The notes: generated by a model from the letters alone, not told the origin. Numbered from the stretch's first letter, positions 9,197 through 19,621 are shown. The stretch: 64,000 nucleotides of DNA from Terriglobia bacterium (GCA_020072645.1 JAIQGK010000015.1:62001-126000), one strand, 5' to 3'. Translations and numbers: made by a program.

Positions 9197-9547
9197 CGTT
9201 CACCTCTTGGAGCCTTCGCAACTATGCGAGCCGACAAGTATAGCTTGATAACCAGCCAAAACCTGCGATGCCAGGGGAATCGCCCCAAAAATGATGACAG
9301 CGGACGCACCTAGTTTCGTAAGACGACAGTGTCAACGGCGCACAATTTGTACCGATAAACGGCTTGTATGAGGTTACGGGGAGTTGTCGGCTACATGGAA
9401 ATTACCAGAAAGGGCGCTCTGAAAGGTTGCTTTCCGGCTGTTCTAAACTCTAGTTGGCATTTTGAAGCATTGCTTCAATCCGCGCTTATCCGCGTCGATC
9501 CGCGGTAAAACTCTCTTGGTTTCTTCGCGTCCGCCAGTGAAACATTC
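9197..9547. other. Intergenic region between the defence-like gene and the sensor kinase
   Basis: Contains the ribosome site of the SIR2-like gene at its left edge. Near 9487-9509 there is a short run of CCGCG-containing units (AATCCGCGC, TATCCGCG, GATCCGCG) like half of the hairpin repeats seen elsewhere. No coding frame or RNA was recognised. Confidence 0.5.
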
Positions 9548-10954
9548 CTACCCGCCCGTCCCGTCATACGTGATCGGCAACGCCAGCACGGCTTCACAGC
9601 CTGTCCGGTCAGAGCGGTTGGCGAGCTGCAGAACGCCGCCGTGGGCTTCTGCGATCTGGCGGCTCAGGATCAGACCGATGCCGCTGCCGCCGTGCTTGGT
9701 GGTGAAGAATGGAACAAAAAGATTGTCGCTGTTGAGCAGGCCGGGGCCCTGGTCTCGGATGAAGACTTCAACGCTGCGCGCGTTGGTGCGCCAGCCCACT
9801 TCCACGGTGCCGGGATGTTTAAGCGTGGGATCAAGCGAGGCGTCGACGGCGTTGCGGATCAGGTTGATCAGCACCTGCTCAATCTGGTCAGGGTCGGCTT
9901 CAATGGTGATGGGCGGGCCGCTGAGCGTCGTGACAGGAAGGCGGCGCTCAAGCGATGCGGCGCGCTGCACCAGAGGGCCGATATCGATGCGGGAGCGCGT
10001 GGGCGCAGGCATGCGGGCCAGCCGCGTGTAAGCCTGCATGAATCGATTGAGCGATTCAACGCGGTTTTCAATCACGCGCAGGCCCTGGTTCATGTCCTGG
10101 GCAACGTCTTCTGGCAGGGCGGCGCGCGCGGTGAGCGAGCCCAGCGTTCCGGCAATGGACTTGATTGGCGCCAGCGAATTGTTGAGCTCATGGCCCAGCA
10201 CTCGGATGAGGCGCTGCCAGGCCTGGCGCTCTTCTTCACGCAGGGCGCGGCTGAGATCGGAGATGATGAGCAGTTGATGCGGTACGCCGTTCTCGCGGAA
10301 CTCTGTGTGGCTGATCGCCCATCGGCCATGCTTGCCGGGAAACGTCATCTGCACCGTCTGCGGGCCGGGCGATTGCAGAAATTCTTTTAGCCCAACTTCT
10401 TCCGCGGTAAGGCCGAGCATGCGTGGAGCGATGCGTCCCATAAGCTGCTCGCCGGCGCGGTTGACGATGCGCAGCCGCTGTTGCTGATCGAAGGTGAAGA
10501 CCGCGACGTCGATCTCCATCATTACTTTTTTGAGCAGCGCTGTGGCCTCAAGCGCGCTTACTTTTTGTTGTTGCAGCCGCATAGCCAGCGAGTTGATTTC
10601 ATAGATCAGGTCGGCCAGCGAGTCTTCACGCCCGCCGCCGCGCAGGCGAAAAGAAAAATCTTCTTCGCGGATGGCGGCCACCATGTTTGAAAGCGTTTGC
10701 AGCGGGCGGATGATCTGGCCATGCAGCATCGAGCTGCCGATCATCCACGCCATCCCGATAAACAGCGTGACGGTCCACTTGAGTTCCAGCGAGTGGTGGC
10801 CCAGCCAGAGAAAGAGTTCGGCGACAACGGCGCCGGGCAGGCTGATGAGGAGGGTCATCAGAAGGATGCGCGTGTCAAAATTCAGCTTGATCCGTGTTTC
10901 CGGTTTTACGGCGAGAGTGCGGACGGGTTGTTGGGATTGCGGATCAGACGCCAT
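9548..10954 (-). CDS. NtrY-like membrane sensor histidine kinase
   Basis: The 468-residue product has two membrane segments (about 30-51 and 59-77), a HAMP linker (about 78-130), a PAS-like domain (about 140-235), a HisKA box with phospho-acceptor H255 in VLGHELNNS, and an HATPase_c domain (NLIRNAVDAS, DQGPGLL, GGSGIGLILSRQIAEAHGG). It should autophosphorylate and pass the phosphate to the NtrC-type regulator whose gene ends inside its start. The two genes overlap by 11 bases, which indicates translational coupling. There is almost no periplasmic loop between the two helices, so sensing is probably in the membrane or through the PAS domain. Confidence 0.92.
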   Translation of the reverse strand: MASDPQSQQPVRTLAVKPETRIKLNFDTRILLMTLLISLPGAVVAELFLWLGHHSLELKWTVTLFIGMAWMIGSSMLHGQIIRPLQTLSNMVAAIREEDFSFRLRGGGREDSLADLIYEINSLAMRLQQQKVSALEATALLKKVMMEIDVAVFTFDQQQRLRIVNRAGEQLMGRIAPRMLGLTAEEVGLKEFLQSPGPQTVQMTFPGKHGRWAISHTEFRENGVPHQLLIISDLSRALREEERQAWQRLIRVLGHELNNSLAPIKSIAGTLGSLTARAALPEDVAQDMNQGLRVIENRVESLNRFMQAYTRLARMPAPTRSRIDIGPLVQRAASLERRLPVTTLSGPPITIEADPDQIEQVLINLIRNAVDASLDPTLKHPGTVEVGWRTNARSVEVFIRDQGPGLLNSDNLFVPFFTTKHGGSGIGLILSRQIAEAHGGVLQLANRSDRTGCEAVLALPITYDGTGG

Positions 10955-12344
10955 ACTTTTGCATGCGGCGATAAAGCGCGCTTCGGCTCAAGCCGAGCGC
11001 GTCTGCCGCATGGCTGATATTACCTGAATGGCGTGCCAGGGCCTTCTTGATCAGCAGGTTTTCGACTTCTTCCAGGCTCAGCTCTTCAATGCGTCCGGTA
11101 ACGGCTTTGTCGGTTTCCAGGCCCAGATCGACTCCCTGAATGTGATCGCTGGTGCTCATTAAAACGGCGCGTTCGATCGAATGGTCCAGCTCTCTCACGT
11201 TTCCTGGCCATGGATGGTCCAGCATTTTTTGCAACGCTGAAGGATCGAATCCCTTCACCGGCTTGCGATATCGCTGCGCATACAGCTTAAGGAAATGCGC
11301 CGCCAGCAGCGGAATATCTTCTTTGCGTTCGCGCAGCGGAGGAATAGGCAGCTCAACCGTGTTGAGACGGAAAAGCAAATCCGGACGGAAGCGCCCTTCA
11401 GCGCTTTCCAGTTTCAGGTCAGCGTTGGTGGCGGAAATCACGCGGACATCGACTTTATGCGTCTTCGACGAACCAACGCGCTCCATCTCGCCGGTTTCCA
11501 GCACGCGCAGCAGCTTGGCTTGCTGTTTCATCGGGACGTTGGCAATTTCGTCGAGAAATAGCGTGCCGCGATCCGCCAGTTCAAAGCGGCCGACTCGATC
11601 TGCGCGCGCGTCAGTAAACGCGCCCTTCACGTGGCCAAACAGCTCGCTTTCAAACGTGCCTTCCGGCAGGCCGCCCGTGTTGACGGTAATCATCGGCCGT
11701 CCGCTGCGCGAAGAAAGCGCATGTAGCGTCTGCGCCACAACTTCTTTGCCGGTTCCGTGCTCGCCGGTGATCAGGACGTTGGCATCGCTTGGCCCAATGC
11801 GGCTCAGCAGCGTCAACAGCGGCTCCATCGCTTTCGATTCCGCAATGAATACCGGACGGTTCTGCGCGCGCAGCAAACTGTTTTCCGCTTCCAACCGTTC
11901 TGCGCGCCGCATGATGCGATACAAATCTACCTGTGTGCGAATAATGCTCAGCAGCCGGTGGTTGTCCCAGGGCTTTTGGATGAAATCGCGCGCGCCGCGC
12001 CGCATCGCTTCCACGGCCAGCTCAACGCTTCCCCACGCTGTCATCACCACGATTGGAAGTTTGCTGTCCGCCTGTTGCACGCGAGTAAGCAGATCGATCC
12101 CTTCCTGTCCAGAGGTGGTGTCCCTTTGGTAGTTCAGGTCCATCAGCATAATGTCGAATTCGTTGCTCTGCACCGCTTCCAGCGCGGAAGCCGGACTGTT
12201 GACCGTCTCCGTCGAGAACCCTTCAGCCTTCAGCAACAAACGCAGCGCTTCACGGACGTCCGCCTGATCGTCTGCAATCAAAATGCGGACTGGCTCAGAC
12301 CTGGTCGCTGTGGTGCTCACGAATTCCTGCGTTTTAGTCGACAC
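10944..12344 (-). CDS. NtrC-family sigma-54-dependent response regulator
   Basis: The 466 residues hold a receiver domain (acidic DDQ pair near residue 25, phospho-acceptor D69 in LMDLN), an AAA+ ATPase (Walker A GEHGTGKE, Walker B TLFLDEIANV) and a Fis-type helix-turn-helix at the end (AADALGLSRSALYRRM). The sigma-54 contact loop reads GAFTDA instead of GAFTGA, a recurring natural variant. The start is taken as GTG at 12344, seven bases after GGAG; a TTG sits one codon earlier. It lies between the transporter ATPase and the kinase, so it probably controls this operon through the candidate sigma-54 site at 18790-18803. Confidence 0.92.
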   Translation of the reverse strand: MSTKTQEFVSTTATRSEPVRILIADDQADVREALRLLLKAEGFSTETVNSPASALEAVQSNEFDIMLMDLNYQRDTTSGQEGIDLLTRVQQADSKLPIVVMTAWGSVELAVEAMRRGARDFIQKPWDNHRLLSIIRTQVDLYRIMRRAERLEAENSLLRAQNRPVFIAESKAMEPLLTLLSRIGPSDANVLITGEHGTGKEVVAQTLHALSSRSGRPMITVNTGGLPEGTFESELFGHVKGAFTDARADRVGRFELADRGTLFLDEIANVPMKQQAKLLRVLETGEMERVGSSKTHKVDVRVISATNADLKLESAEGRFRPDLLFRLNTVELPIPPLRERKEDIPLLAAHFLKLYAQRYRKPVKGFDPSALQKMLDHPWPGNVRELDHSIERAVLMSTSDHIQGVDLGLETDKAVTGRIEELSLEEVENLLIKKALARHSGNISHAADALGLSRSALYRRMQKYGV

Positions 12345-12389
12345 CAAACTTCTCCTGCTTTCAAAACTTCACTGCTTGATCGATTCCGC

Positions 12390-13085
12390 TTAGGCCGTCG
12401 CGCTACCTGGATGCACAGCGGAATCTTCCACAATCCATCCATCTTTAAGCTGAATAATACGATTCCCAAAGGCCGCGTTCGCTTCCGAATGCGTAACTTG
12501 AATAATCGTAGTTCCCTGCTCGTTCAACTTTCTGAACAGCTCCATGATCTCTTTGGCCTGTCCGGAATGCAGGTTGCCCGTCGGCTCGTCGGCCAGAATC
12601 AGTTTTGGATTTCCCGCTACGGCGCGCGCTACGCCTACCAACTGCTGCTGTCCGCCGGAAAGCTGGTTTGGATACAAATCTTTTTTGCCGACGATCTGAA
12701 AACGGTCCAGAATGTCCGCCACCATTGAAGCACGCTGCGCCCGCGGAATATCCCGGTAAGAAAGCGGCACATCAATATTTTCCTGCACTGTCAGGTTGTC
12801 CAGCAGGTGATAACTCTGGAAGACAAAGCCAACAAACCTGCGGTTCAACTCCGCCCGTCTCTTGCGATCCAGCTTATGCACCAACTGCTCGGCAAAAACG
12901 TATTCGCCGGCCCAACCGTCGTCCAGCATGCCAACAATGCTCAGCAGCGTGGTCTTTCCCGCGCCGGAAGGGCCCATAATGGTCACAAACTCTCCCTCTT
13001 TTATGTCGATATTGATGCGCCGCAGCAGCCACACCGTCCCGGCCGGGCTCTTGATCGTTTTTTCTACGTTGCGAAGTTGAATCAT
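12390..13085 (-). CDS. ABC transporter ATP-binding protein, MacB/LolD type
   Basis: The 231-residue ATPase has Walker [11 protein letters not shown]-loop region VFQSYHLL, signature LSGGQQQ, Walker [15 protein letters not shown] and the H-loop (VTHSE). The sequence [19 protein letters not shown] is typical of MacB/LolD/FtsE ATPases, which power type VII ABC mechanotransmission rather than substrate translocation. It lies 82 bases downstream of the second permease and 45 upstream of the regulator, so it probably drives the two adjacent permeases. In many acidobacterial genomes such permeases lack an adjacent ATPase; here one is present. Confidence 0.93.
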   Translation of the reverse strand: MIQLRNVEKTIKSPAGTVWLLRRINIDIKEGEFVTIMGPSGAGKTTLLSIVGMLDDGWAGEYVFAEQLVHKLDRKRRAELNRRFVGFVFQSYHLLDNLTVQENIDVPLSYRDIPRAQRASMVADILDRFQIVGKKDLYPNQLSGGQQQLVGVARAVAGNPKLILADEPTGNLHSGQAKEIMELFRKLNEQGTTIIQVTHSEANAAFGNRIIQLKDGWIVEDSAVHPGSATA

Positions 13086-13167
13086 GTGTCCTTTATCGAA
13101 CCTTTGAAGACTCTTCTTTCATTTTCTCATGACCGCCAAGCCGCCACTCTGCTCAATGCCACGTTGC

Positions 13168-15597
13168 CTACTCATGCCGCAATGCGATCATCGGATCCAC
13201 TTTTGCCGCTCGTCGCGCTGGAATATAGCAAGCCAGCGTCGCAACAGAGCCCAGGATCAGCGCGATCACAACGAACGTCGCTGGATCATGCCGCCCCACT
13301 CCATATAACACGTTCGGCAGCAGGTTCGTCAGCCCTATGGCCAGCGGCACGCCGATCACAAGCCCGATCAACGTAAGCTTGATGCCTTCCCGCAGGACCA
13401 CCGTGAGGATATTTTTCTGGTCCGCGCCCAGCGCCAGACGAATGCCAATCTCTCTGGTGCGCTGGTTTACCCAGTATGAAAGCACGCCATAGATTCCAAT
13501 TGCCGCCAGCATCAGCGCCAACACGGCAAACGTGGTAATAAGAAACATCAGCGTCCGTTCTGAAGTCATGGAGCGCGAGATCAACTGGTCCATGGTGGCA
13601 ACACTATTGAGCGGCAGGCTGTTGTCCATGCTGGCCACCAACCTGCGCAATTGCTGCACCGCAACCGCAGCATCGCCCTTGCTGCGGATCACCAGATAGC
13701 GTTGTGTAATCGGAACGTGATAACGCTGGTGCTGATCAAAGGGGATAAGCACTTCGCCCTGAAGCCAAGGCGATCCGTAGTGCCTTACGTCATTGACAAT
13801 GCCGATAATGGTGAACCACGGATTCTGTTCATTCGCCAGATCTCGAGCTTTTCCTAGCCTCAACCGCCTCCCAATGGGATCCTTGTCGTGCAGCCAGACA
13901 TGAACAAAGGACCGGCTCACTAATGCCACAGGCGCGCTGCTGTCATTATCCGCCAGTGTAAAGTTTCTGCCCTGTACAAGAGGGATTTTCATTGTGCGCA
14001 GATAGTCAGGCGTCACGTAGTGCAGACGGGTGTTATTCTCCTGACTGGGACCAGGAATTGGGTCGCCATCCACCATGAAACTGTAACCCCAACTGTCCCC
14101 AGAAAATTCCAGTGGCATATTCACAGCAGATGACTCAATACCCGGAGTCGCATTCAGCTTTTCCACCAGTGTGTCAAAAAAGACATCAAGATCGGGCTGC
14201 GTCTTGTACTTGTTCAGCGGAAGTTGGATTCCTGCGGTGATCAGGTTGCGGTGATCGAATCCTGTTTCCTGCCTGATCATACGGACAAAGCTTTGCACCA
14301 ACAGGCCGGCGCCCACCAGCAGCACCAGAGAAATCGCCAGTTCCGCAACCACCAGCATATTTTTGATGCGTTGTCGTCCGGTGCTGACGGTTTTCTGGAC
14401 TCCATTCTGCAAGGCTCCGCGAAAGTATGCGATGTGCCATGCTGGGGCCAGACCAAAACCAATCCCCGTAAGAATCGATACTAATAAGGTGAACCCGACA
14501 ACTAGCGCGCTGAGATGAATTTCCGGCAGACGAACCAGCGTCTCCGGCGCCAGCCGCAGAAGTGCGTGGACGCCCGCTGACGCCAAGAGCAGTCCCAGAG
14601 CGCCTCCAGAGATTCCAAGCAGAACGCTTTCCGTCAGCATCTGACGGAAAAGCCGCGACCGCGGCGCACCCAGTGACAGACGGATTGCCATTTCACTTTG
14701 CCGGGCGGTCGCTCTTGCCAGTAATAGGTTCGCGACATTCGCACAAGCAATCAACAAGACCAGTCCGACGGCAGCAAGCAGGATTAAAAGCCAGTCATGC
14801 ACTCTCCAGGTGATCTCATCGTAAAGAGACCAGACATTGGCCTGCTTTGGGTAATCCACTTCCGGATATGCCCTGGCCAACCGCGCGGAGATCAAATCAA
14901 AATCAGACTGGGCTTGTTCCATGGTTACGCCTGCCTTGAGTCGTGCAATGGCATGAACGCCATCATGCTTAGCGCGGTCCTGCTTTTCGCGGGTATTAGC
15001 GGTCAAGCCTATCGGAACGAAGATTTCGGCAGAATCATCACGAGGAACCTGAAAACCCGCTGGCATCACGCCAACAACGTGATAGGCGCGTTCATCCAGA
15101 TTAATGACTTGGCTTAATACGCTCGGATCGCCACCGAGTCGTTGCTGCCAGAATTTGTAGCTGACCAACGTAACCGGAGTAGCTGAAGGCTGATCATCCG
15201 CAGACACAAAACCACGGCCAATTACTGGCTTGACGCGCAGAGTGGGGAAAAAACCTTCCGCCACATAACTTCCCGGAACCAGTTCCGCCTCCTCGTGTCC
15301 GGTAAGAACAAAAGAGGCGGGCTGGATGGCGCCGATGTTTTCGAAGACTTTATTCTGTGCGGCCCAATCCAGGTAATTCGGATATCCAAGGCTGCCCCCG
15401 TCCCCTTCTACTAGGTAAACCAGCCGATCCGGCTCAGGATATGGCAGCGGCTGCAACAGGACGGCATTCACCACGGTAAAGATGGCTGAATTCGCGCCGA
15501 TGCCCAGCGCCAGCGTAAGCACGGCAACGGCCGCAAAGCCGGGGTTCTTCCGCAGCATGCGCAGGCCGTAGCGAAAGTCTTGAAAGAGAGTTCCCAT
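13168..15597 (-). CDS. MacB-like ABC permease of the ADOP type (second copy)
   Basis: The 809 residues begin [20 protein letters not shown], the typical N-terminus of acidobacterial duplicated orphan permeases. After one membrane helix (about 20-42) come a large MacB_PCD periplasmic domain, an FtsX block of three helices (about 268-390), a further helix with a second periplasmic domain (about 415-670) and a final FtsX block (about 685-800, with [11 protein letters not shown] and the closing [14 protein letters not shown]). ATG start, one base after the stop of the upstream permease. It probably works with that paralog and the ATPase, moving or sensing an envelope substrate that cannot be named. 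Confidence 0.92.
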   Translation of the reverse strand: MGTLFQDFRYGLRMLRKNPGFAAVAVLTLALGIGANSAIFTVVNAVLLQPLPYPEPDRLVYLVEGDGGSLGYPNYLDWAAQNKVFENIGAIQPASFVLTGHEEAELVPGSYVAEGFFPTLRVKPVIGRGFVSADDQPSATPVTLVSYKFWQQRLGGDPSVLSQVINLDERAYHVVGVMPAGFQVPRDDSAEIFVPIGLTANTREKQDRAKHDGVHAIARLKAGVTMEQAQSDFDLISARLARAYPEVDYPKQANVWSLYDEITWRVHDWLLILLAAVGLVLLIACANVANLLLARATARQSEMAIRLSLGAPRSRLFRQMLTESVLLGISGGALGLLLASAGVHALLRLAPETLVRLPEIHLSALVVGFTLLVSILTGIGFGLAPAWHIAYFRGALQNGVQKTVSTGRQRIKNMLVVAELAISLVLLVGAGLLVQSFVRMIRQETGFDHRNLITAGIQLPLNKYKTQPDLDVFFDTLVEKLNATPGIESSAVNMPLEFSGDSWGYSFMVDGDPIPGPSQENNTRLHYVTPDYLRTMKIPLVQGRNFTLADNDSSAPVALVSRSFVHVWLHDKDPIGRRLRLGKARDLANEQNPWFTIIGIVNDVRHYGSPWLQGEVLIPFDQHQRYHVPITQRYLVIRSKGDAAVAVQQLRRLVASMDNSLPLNSVATMDQLISRSMTSERTLMFLITTFAVLALMLAAIGIYGVLSYWVNQRTREIGIRLALGADQKNILTVVLREGIKLTLIGLVIGVPLAIGLTNLLPNVLYGVGRHDPATFVVIALILGSVATLACYIPARRAAKVDPMIALRHE

Positions 15598-15598
15598 G

Positions 15599-18097
15599 CT
15601 ATTCGTATCGCAACGCGATCATCGGATCCACTTTCGTCGCTCGCCGCGCCGGAATGTAGCTCGCCAGCAAGGTGATCGCCAGAAGCACCGCAAGCACCAG
15701 CAGCATGGAAACCGGATCGGTCCCTTTCAGCCCAAACAGCATCGACGAAAAAAGTCTGCTCGCCAATATCGCTGCGGGTACTCCAATCACCACTCCCAGC
15801 AGCACAAGCTTTCCTGCTTCCTGCAAAATCATTTTCAGCACGCTGCCGCGTTGCGCGCCCAGCGCCATGCGCACGCCAATCTCGCGGGTGCGTCCCGCTA
15901 CTGAATATGAAAGGATTCCGTACAACCCTATCGCCGCTAAAAGCAGCGCAAGACCCGCAAAAACACTGGAGAGTCGCGCAATCAGGACCTGGTCGCTAAT
16001 AGCTCGCTCCGTCAATTCATTGAGTGAGCGAATATTATTCACGGGAATGTTTGCGTCCAGACTCTTAATCTGTTTGCGTACGGCCTCGGCCACAGCAACA
16101 GGATTTCCCACTGTCCTTACCACAAAATTCACTACGGGAATCTGCCCAATCGATTGCGAAAGCGGCAGGTAGAACCTTCGATCAATACTACCCTTAAGCT
16201 TGTGGTCACGGGCATCCCGCGCCACTCCAACTATCTCCACCGGCCCTTTGGATTCCTGATCATCAACAATAAATTTTCTGCCAATGGGATTCGCCTGTCC
16301 AAAATAGAACTTAGCCATCGTCTCATTGATCACGGCCACTCTCGGTGAAGTCGCTGTGTCCTGCAATCCAATATCGCGCCCCAGAAGCATTGGGATTCCT
16401 ACACCGAGGAAATAGTTCGGGGCCACCTCGTCAAACGCGGCCTGCAAATCAGCGTCATTCTTTGAGCTGTAACCTTCCACTTTGATACTGTTTCCTGATT
16501 CGCTCCCGCTGAAGAGCCCATTCTTGGAACTCGTCACCGCACGAACTCCGGGCAGGCTGCCAATCTTCTCCGCCAGCTCATTGGCAAAGCTCGCAATCCT
16601 CACTTTGTCATAACCCGCGGCCAATGGATCTGTAGACACCACCAGCAAATGTTCACGGTTGTAGCCCAGGTCAACGTTGCGAATATTTTGCAGGCTGTGT
16701 ACCAGCAGCCCGGCTACAAACAGCACCAGTAGTGACACGGCTACCTGCCCTGTCACCAGCAATTTTCCCCAGTTCCAGCCGGCATTGGCGCTGCTTCCAT
16801 TTTGCGATCCGGATTTCAGCGTAAGGGCCGCCGCCACACGGCGTGAACGCAGCGCGGGTATCAGGCCAAACAGCACGCCGGTAAGCAGACACACCACGGC
16901 GGTAAAAACAAATACCCGCAGATCGGGTGAAGCTTCCAGATCTTTGTTTCCGCTTAGTTTTAGCAGCGCGTCTGTGCCCCAGCGCGCAAGCAGGAATCCT
17001 AGCGCTCCACCCGCAAAAGCCAGAAGAATGCTTTCCGTCAAAAGCTGGCGGACGATTCGGCCCGGAGCGGCGCCAATCGCCACTCTTACGGCGAATTCCT
17101 TCCTGCGTGAGGAAGCTCGCGCCAGCAGCAGGTTTGCCACGTTGACGCACGCAATTACCAGGACCAGCGCCACAATAATCATCAGCAGCAAAAGCGGTTG
17201 CTGGAAATCGCCACGCAGATCAGAAAAGCCGCCTCCGCCCGCGCTCACCGGGACCTTGTCTGCCTTCAGATTATCCAGATCGTCCTTGGAAAGTTTTGCT
17301 TTAAGCGGCCCGCTGACCAACTGCTGGACCACCAGGTTCACGTTCGCCGCGGCTTTCTCCACCGTCACTCCGGGCTTCAGGCGGGCGATCACGTGCAGCC
17401 AGCTCGCGTTGTAGTCTTCCAGCCATTTGCGGCCGTTAATCACTTGCTCCTGCATTGTCACGGGGACCCACAAATCTTGTGCGTCGCCCACCGTGTCGCC
17501 GTAGAATCCCGGCGGCGCAACGCCTATCACGGTAAAGGGATAGTTGTTGATGCGTAGCGTCTGACCAACAATATTGGGATTCTCGCCCAATTTGTTTTTC
17601 CAGAAGCCGTAGCTCACTACCGTTACCGGATGAGCGCCCGGAGCAGAATCGTCATCCGGTGTAATCACGTGTCCGTAAAGCGCATTCACGCCCAGCACCG
17701 CAAAGTAATTGCCGCTCACCAATACCCCAGTGGTGTTGCCGGAAATTTCGCCAATGGAATCTCCAGTGATGCGCAGACGATGCACCTCGCCAGAAGCAAG
17801 CATCGCGGTAAACACACTGTTTCCATCACGTATGTCCCGGTAAAGCGGATAAGAAAACGAGGTTACTTGGGGATCGCCCATGTGCCGCCCGTGAACGTCC
17901 GTGGGATCGCCCACAACCACCAGCTCTGCGGGATTCTTTACCGGCAGCATCTTCAGCATGACGGCATTTTCCAGGCTGAAGATGGCCGTGTTCGCGCCAA
18001 TGCCAAGCGCCAGCGTTATTATCGCAACCGCGGTGTACGCGGGATTCTTGCGCAGCATGCGTAAGGCATATCGAAGGTCTTGAAAAAAAGTTCCCAT
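15599..18097 (-). CDS. MacB-like ABC permease of the ADOP type (first copy)
   Basis: The 832-residue paralog of the next gene opens [20 protein letters not shown], has the same two MacB_PCD/FtsX halves (second FtsX block with [14 protein letters not shown]) and ends [16 protein letters not shown]. The start is placed at ATG 18097, which matches the N-terminus of the paralog; an in-frame TTG eight codons upstream would add an unrelated stretch. Its TAG is separated by one base from the next ATG, so translation is probably coupled. The two copies differ strongly in the periplasmic parts, which argues for a heterodimer or distinct substrates rather than a recent duplication. Confidence 0.92.
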   Translation of the reverse strand: MGTFFQDLRYALRMLRKNPAYTAVAIITLALGIGANTAIFSLENAVMLKMLPVKNPAELVVVGDPTDVHGRHMGDPQVTSFSYPLYRDIRDGNSVFTAMLASGEVHRLRITGDSIGEISGNTTGVLVSGNYFAVLGVNALYGHVITPDDDSAPGAHPVTVVSYGFWKNKLGENPNIVGQTLRINNYPFTVIGVAPPGFYGDTVGDAQDLWVPVTMQEQVINGRKWLEDYNASWLHVIARLKPGVTVEKAAANVNLVVQQLVSGPLKAKLSKDDLDNLKADKVPVSAGGGGFSDLRGDFQQPLLLLMIIVALVLVIACVNVANLLLARASSRRKEFAVRVAIGAAPGRIVRQLLTESILLAFAGGALGFLLARWGTDALLKLSGNKDLEASPDLRVFVFTAVVCLLTGVLFGLIPALRSRRVAAALTLKSGSQNGSSANAGWNWGKLLVTGQVAVSLLVLFVAGLLVHSLQNIRNVDLGYNREHLLVVSTDPLAAGYDKVRIASFANELAEKIGSLPGVRAVTSSKNGLFSGSESGNSIKVEGYSSKNDADLQAAFDEVAPNYFLGVGIPMLLGRDIGLQDTATSPRVAVINETMAKFYFGQANPIGRKFIVDDQESKGPVEIVGVARDARDHKLKGSIDRRFYLPLSQSIGQIPVVNFVVRTVGNPVAVAEAVRKQIKSLDANIPVNNIRSLNELTERAISDQVLIARLSSVFAGLALLLAAIGLYGILSYSVAGRTREIGVRMALGAQRGSVLKMILQEAGKLVLLGVVIGVPAAILASRLFSSMLFGLKGTDPVSMLLVLAVLLAITLLASYIPARRATKVDPMIALRYE

Positions 18098-18240
18098 GCA
18101 ATCACCAGCTAACTGAATCAACGTTGAAAAATAAAACGGCTGAAAGCTGAACGCTGCGTTGTAATTTTCCCTCTCAGCTCACAGTCCCAATTGACACACT
18201 TGTCGCGTCTTGCTCCCTTAAGTGGTTTGAAAGTGCTTCT

Positions 18241-18702
18241 CTAGATCTCGCTGCTGGTGGCGCCGGTGTCGTGCAGCGCGCCCAGGGCCCAGGCGGCATT
18301 CTTGCGCGCCTCGGCTTGCGGAGAATTTTTCAGCACCCGGATCAGCGGTTCAATCGAAGGATGGCCAATGTTGACCAGGGCTGCGGCCACTTCCTCGCCC
18401 AGAGTCATCTTTTCCAGCGGACGCTGGCGGTACTGCTTGGCGTCAACTTCAGTGGCGTCACCCAGAAATTCCAGGAGCGAATCAACCGCGCCCGCCGCCG
18501 CCGACTTCTGTTGCCCCAGCCAGTATGCAGCGGCTGCTTTCTGCTGCGGCTTGCCTGATCGAAGCAGGGCAACGTGGCGCGCAAAAGCATCGGTCTCCCC
18601 ACCGGCGGAAACGGTGGTGCCGCGCTTAGGCCCAAAACCAGTAAGAATCAACAGAACCATTCCCAGACAGAGGGCAAAGCCTGCTTTCTTAACTTCACGC
18701 AT
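18241..18702 (-). CDS. Small exported HEAT-repeat protein
   Basis: The 153-residue product has a signal peptide or N-terminal anchor (about 1-25) and two to three HEAT-type helical repeats (AAAYWLGQQ, EEVAAALVNIG, ARKNAAWALGAL). Such repeats act as protein-binding scaffolds. The start is ATG 18702 with AAGGAG six bases upstream; GTG two codons earlier is less likely. It lies 143 bases upstream of the first permease and directly downstream of the candidate sigma-54 promoter, so it is probably the first gene of the permease operon. Its role is unknown. Confidence 0.75.
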   Translation of the reverse strand: MREVKKAGFALCLGMVLLILTGFGPKRGTTVSAGGETDAFARHVALLRSGKPQQKAAAAYWLGQQKSAAAGAVDSLLEFLGDATEVDAKQYRQRPLEKMTLGEEVAAALVNIGHPSIEPLIRVLKNSPQAEARKNAAWALGALHDTGATSSEI

Positions 18703-18789
18703 ACCCACTCCTTATCCACGGGCAGCGGCGCCGGTCGCCGAAGTTTGGTTGCTTTTCTCGTGCCCAAAAAGCGTGGCACGTAAATAATG

Positions 18790-18803
18790 GCACGTATTGT
18801 GCC
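18790..18803 (-). promoter_or_regulatory. Candidate sigma-54 promoter of the HEAT-ADOP-ABC-two-component operon
   Basis: On the minus strand GGCACAATACGTGC has GG and GC separated by exactly ten bases, as in the -24/-12 consensus (GGCAC followed by TGC). A start near 18778 would give a leader of about 75 bases before the HEAT gene ATG. The site is a near-palindrome (GGCAC GTATT GTGCC), so it also reads on the plus strand, and a second TGGCACGTA lies at 18774-18782. The operon encodes an NtrC-type activator, which supports the call. Confidence 0.45.
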
Positions 18804-18877
18804 GAAATGACATCTTCTCATAACCCATTAAAAACATTAAGCAAAATAGAAGATCAATGCTTCCCAGTGGCCTCTTT

Positions 18878-18919
18878 GGGTGTTCGCTAACGCAATCGGC
18901 TGTTCGGAATCGAACACCC
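18878..18919. other. Nested alternative hairpins
   Basis: GGGTGTTCG (18878-18886) pairs with CGAACACCC (18911-18919). The inner TGTTCG (18901-18906) pairs with the same CGAACA (18911-18916) across a four-base loop. The two pairings exclude each other. No adjacent gene makes use of them obvious. Confidence 0.45.
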
Positions 18920-19027
18920 TTTAGAACGCTCAGGGATGCGCTAAAGTTCCTAAAATAATTCCTTAATCGGGACTAAACCGTATAAAGAGGGCGCGCTGGT
19001 GCTGGCACACTTTCAAGATCCGCTAGT

Positions 19028-19168
19028 GTGGTGTCTCTGAAATAACTCGACAATGCATGCAATAGACAAATCATTGTGGACCGCAGTCGCCCTCGGCTGC
19101 GTGGAATAATCTTTTGGGCGAGCGAGTATCGGGGCCAACTCTTTGTAAAGGTGTTTGTGAGACACCAC
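19028..19168. repeat. Possible MITE or IS remnant with 10-base inverted ends
   Basis: GTGGTGTCTC (19028-19037) and GAGACACCAC (19159-19168) are perfect inverted repeats that enclose 121 bases without a reading frame. No clear target-site duplication flanks them. Confidence 0.4.
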
Positions 19169-19303
19169 CAGGAGAATTACCCGGCAGTTGCGCTTAGAAT
19201 CGCACTAAAATTCCGAGTGCGTAGATATAGTTCGTCATATTGCGCATATGGTTGATTCTGAAGCGACTCATTGGGACGTATATTCAAAGCCTACTGCCGA
19301 ATC

Positions 19304-19340
19304 TTGACGATACGCACCATACGTGCTACACGTAAGATAC
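19304..19340 (+). promoter_or_regulatory. Promoter/operator region of the toxin-antitoxin pair
   Basis: TTGACG (19304-19309) is a candidate -35. It is followed by the perfect inverted repeat TACGTG CTA CACGTA (19320-19334) and a third half-site ATACGTG just after it. Repeated half-sites before the antitoxin gene are what an autoregulating ribbon-helix-helix antitoxin would bind. The -10 is not clear. Confidence 0.45.
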
Positions 19341-19366
19341 GTGATAAATTGGAATGGAGGCCACTT

Positions 19367-19621
19367 GTGGCAGCTTCGCGAGACGGCGGGAAACAAAATG
19401 TAACCATAAGTTTGAGCCGGAAAGTGCTCAAAAAAGCGAAGATTCTCGCCGCCCGGCGTGAGACTTCGATCAGTGGGCTCCTGGCCCAGGAAATCGAATT
19501 TCTCGTAAGTAACGATGAAGCATACGAGCGTGCCGAACGCCAGGCGTTGGCGTTTCTCGATCACGGCTTTCATCTGGGTGGTGTAATTCAAGCGGATCGG
19601 GACGAACTGCATGAACGATAG
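19367..19621 (+). CDS. Ribbon-helix-helix antitoxin (VapB-like)
   Basis: The 84-residue protein has a short beta strand (NVTISLSRKVL) followed by two helices (AKILAARRETSISGLLAQEIEFLV), the layout of a ribbon-helix-helix DNA-binding antitoxin. The start is GTG at 19367, six bases after GGAGG; a longer upstream ATG frame would add 32 unlikely residues. The C-terminal half (about 50-84) would wrap the toxin. It overlaps the toxin gene by 11 bases and probably represses its own promoter through the TACGTG repeats. Confidence 0.8.
   Translation: MAASRDGGKQNVTISLSRKVLKKAKILAARRETSISGLLAQEIEFLVSNDEAYERAERQALAFLDHGFHLGGVIQADRDELHER

Larger units (their letters stand above)
18703..19366. other. Intergenic region with several inverted repeats, no gene
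   Basis: This 660-base stretch lies between the divergent HEAT gene and the toxin-antitoxin pair. It holds the sigma-54-like site, nested hairpins at 18878-18919, a MITE-like unit at 19028-19168 and the toxin-antitoxin operator. No coding frame with a ribosome site was seen. Confidence 0.6.

Noticed and set aside
15599-18121. First ADOP permease starting at TTG 18121
   Set aside because: The paralog begins at MGTxFQD, which corresponds to ATG 18097.
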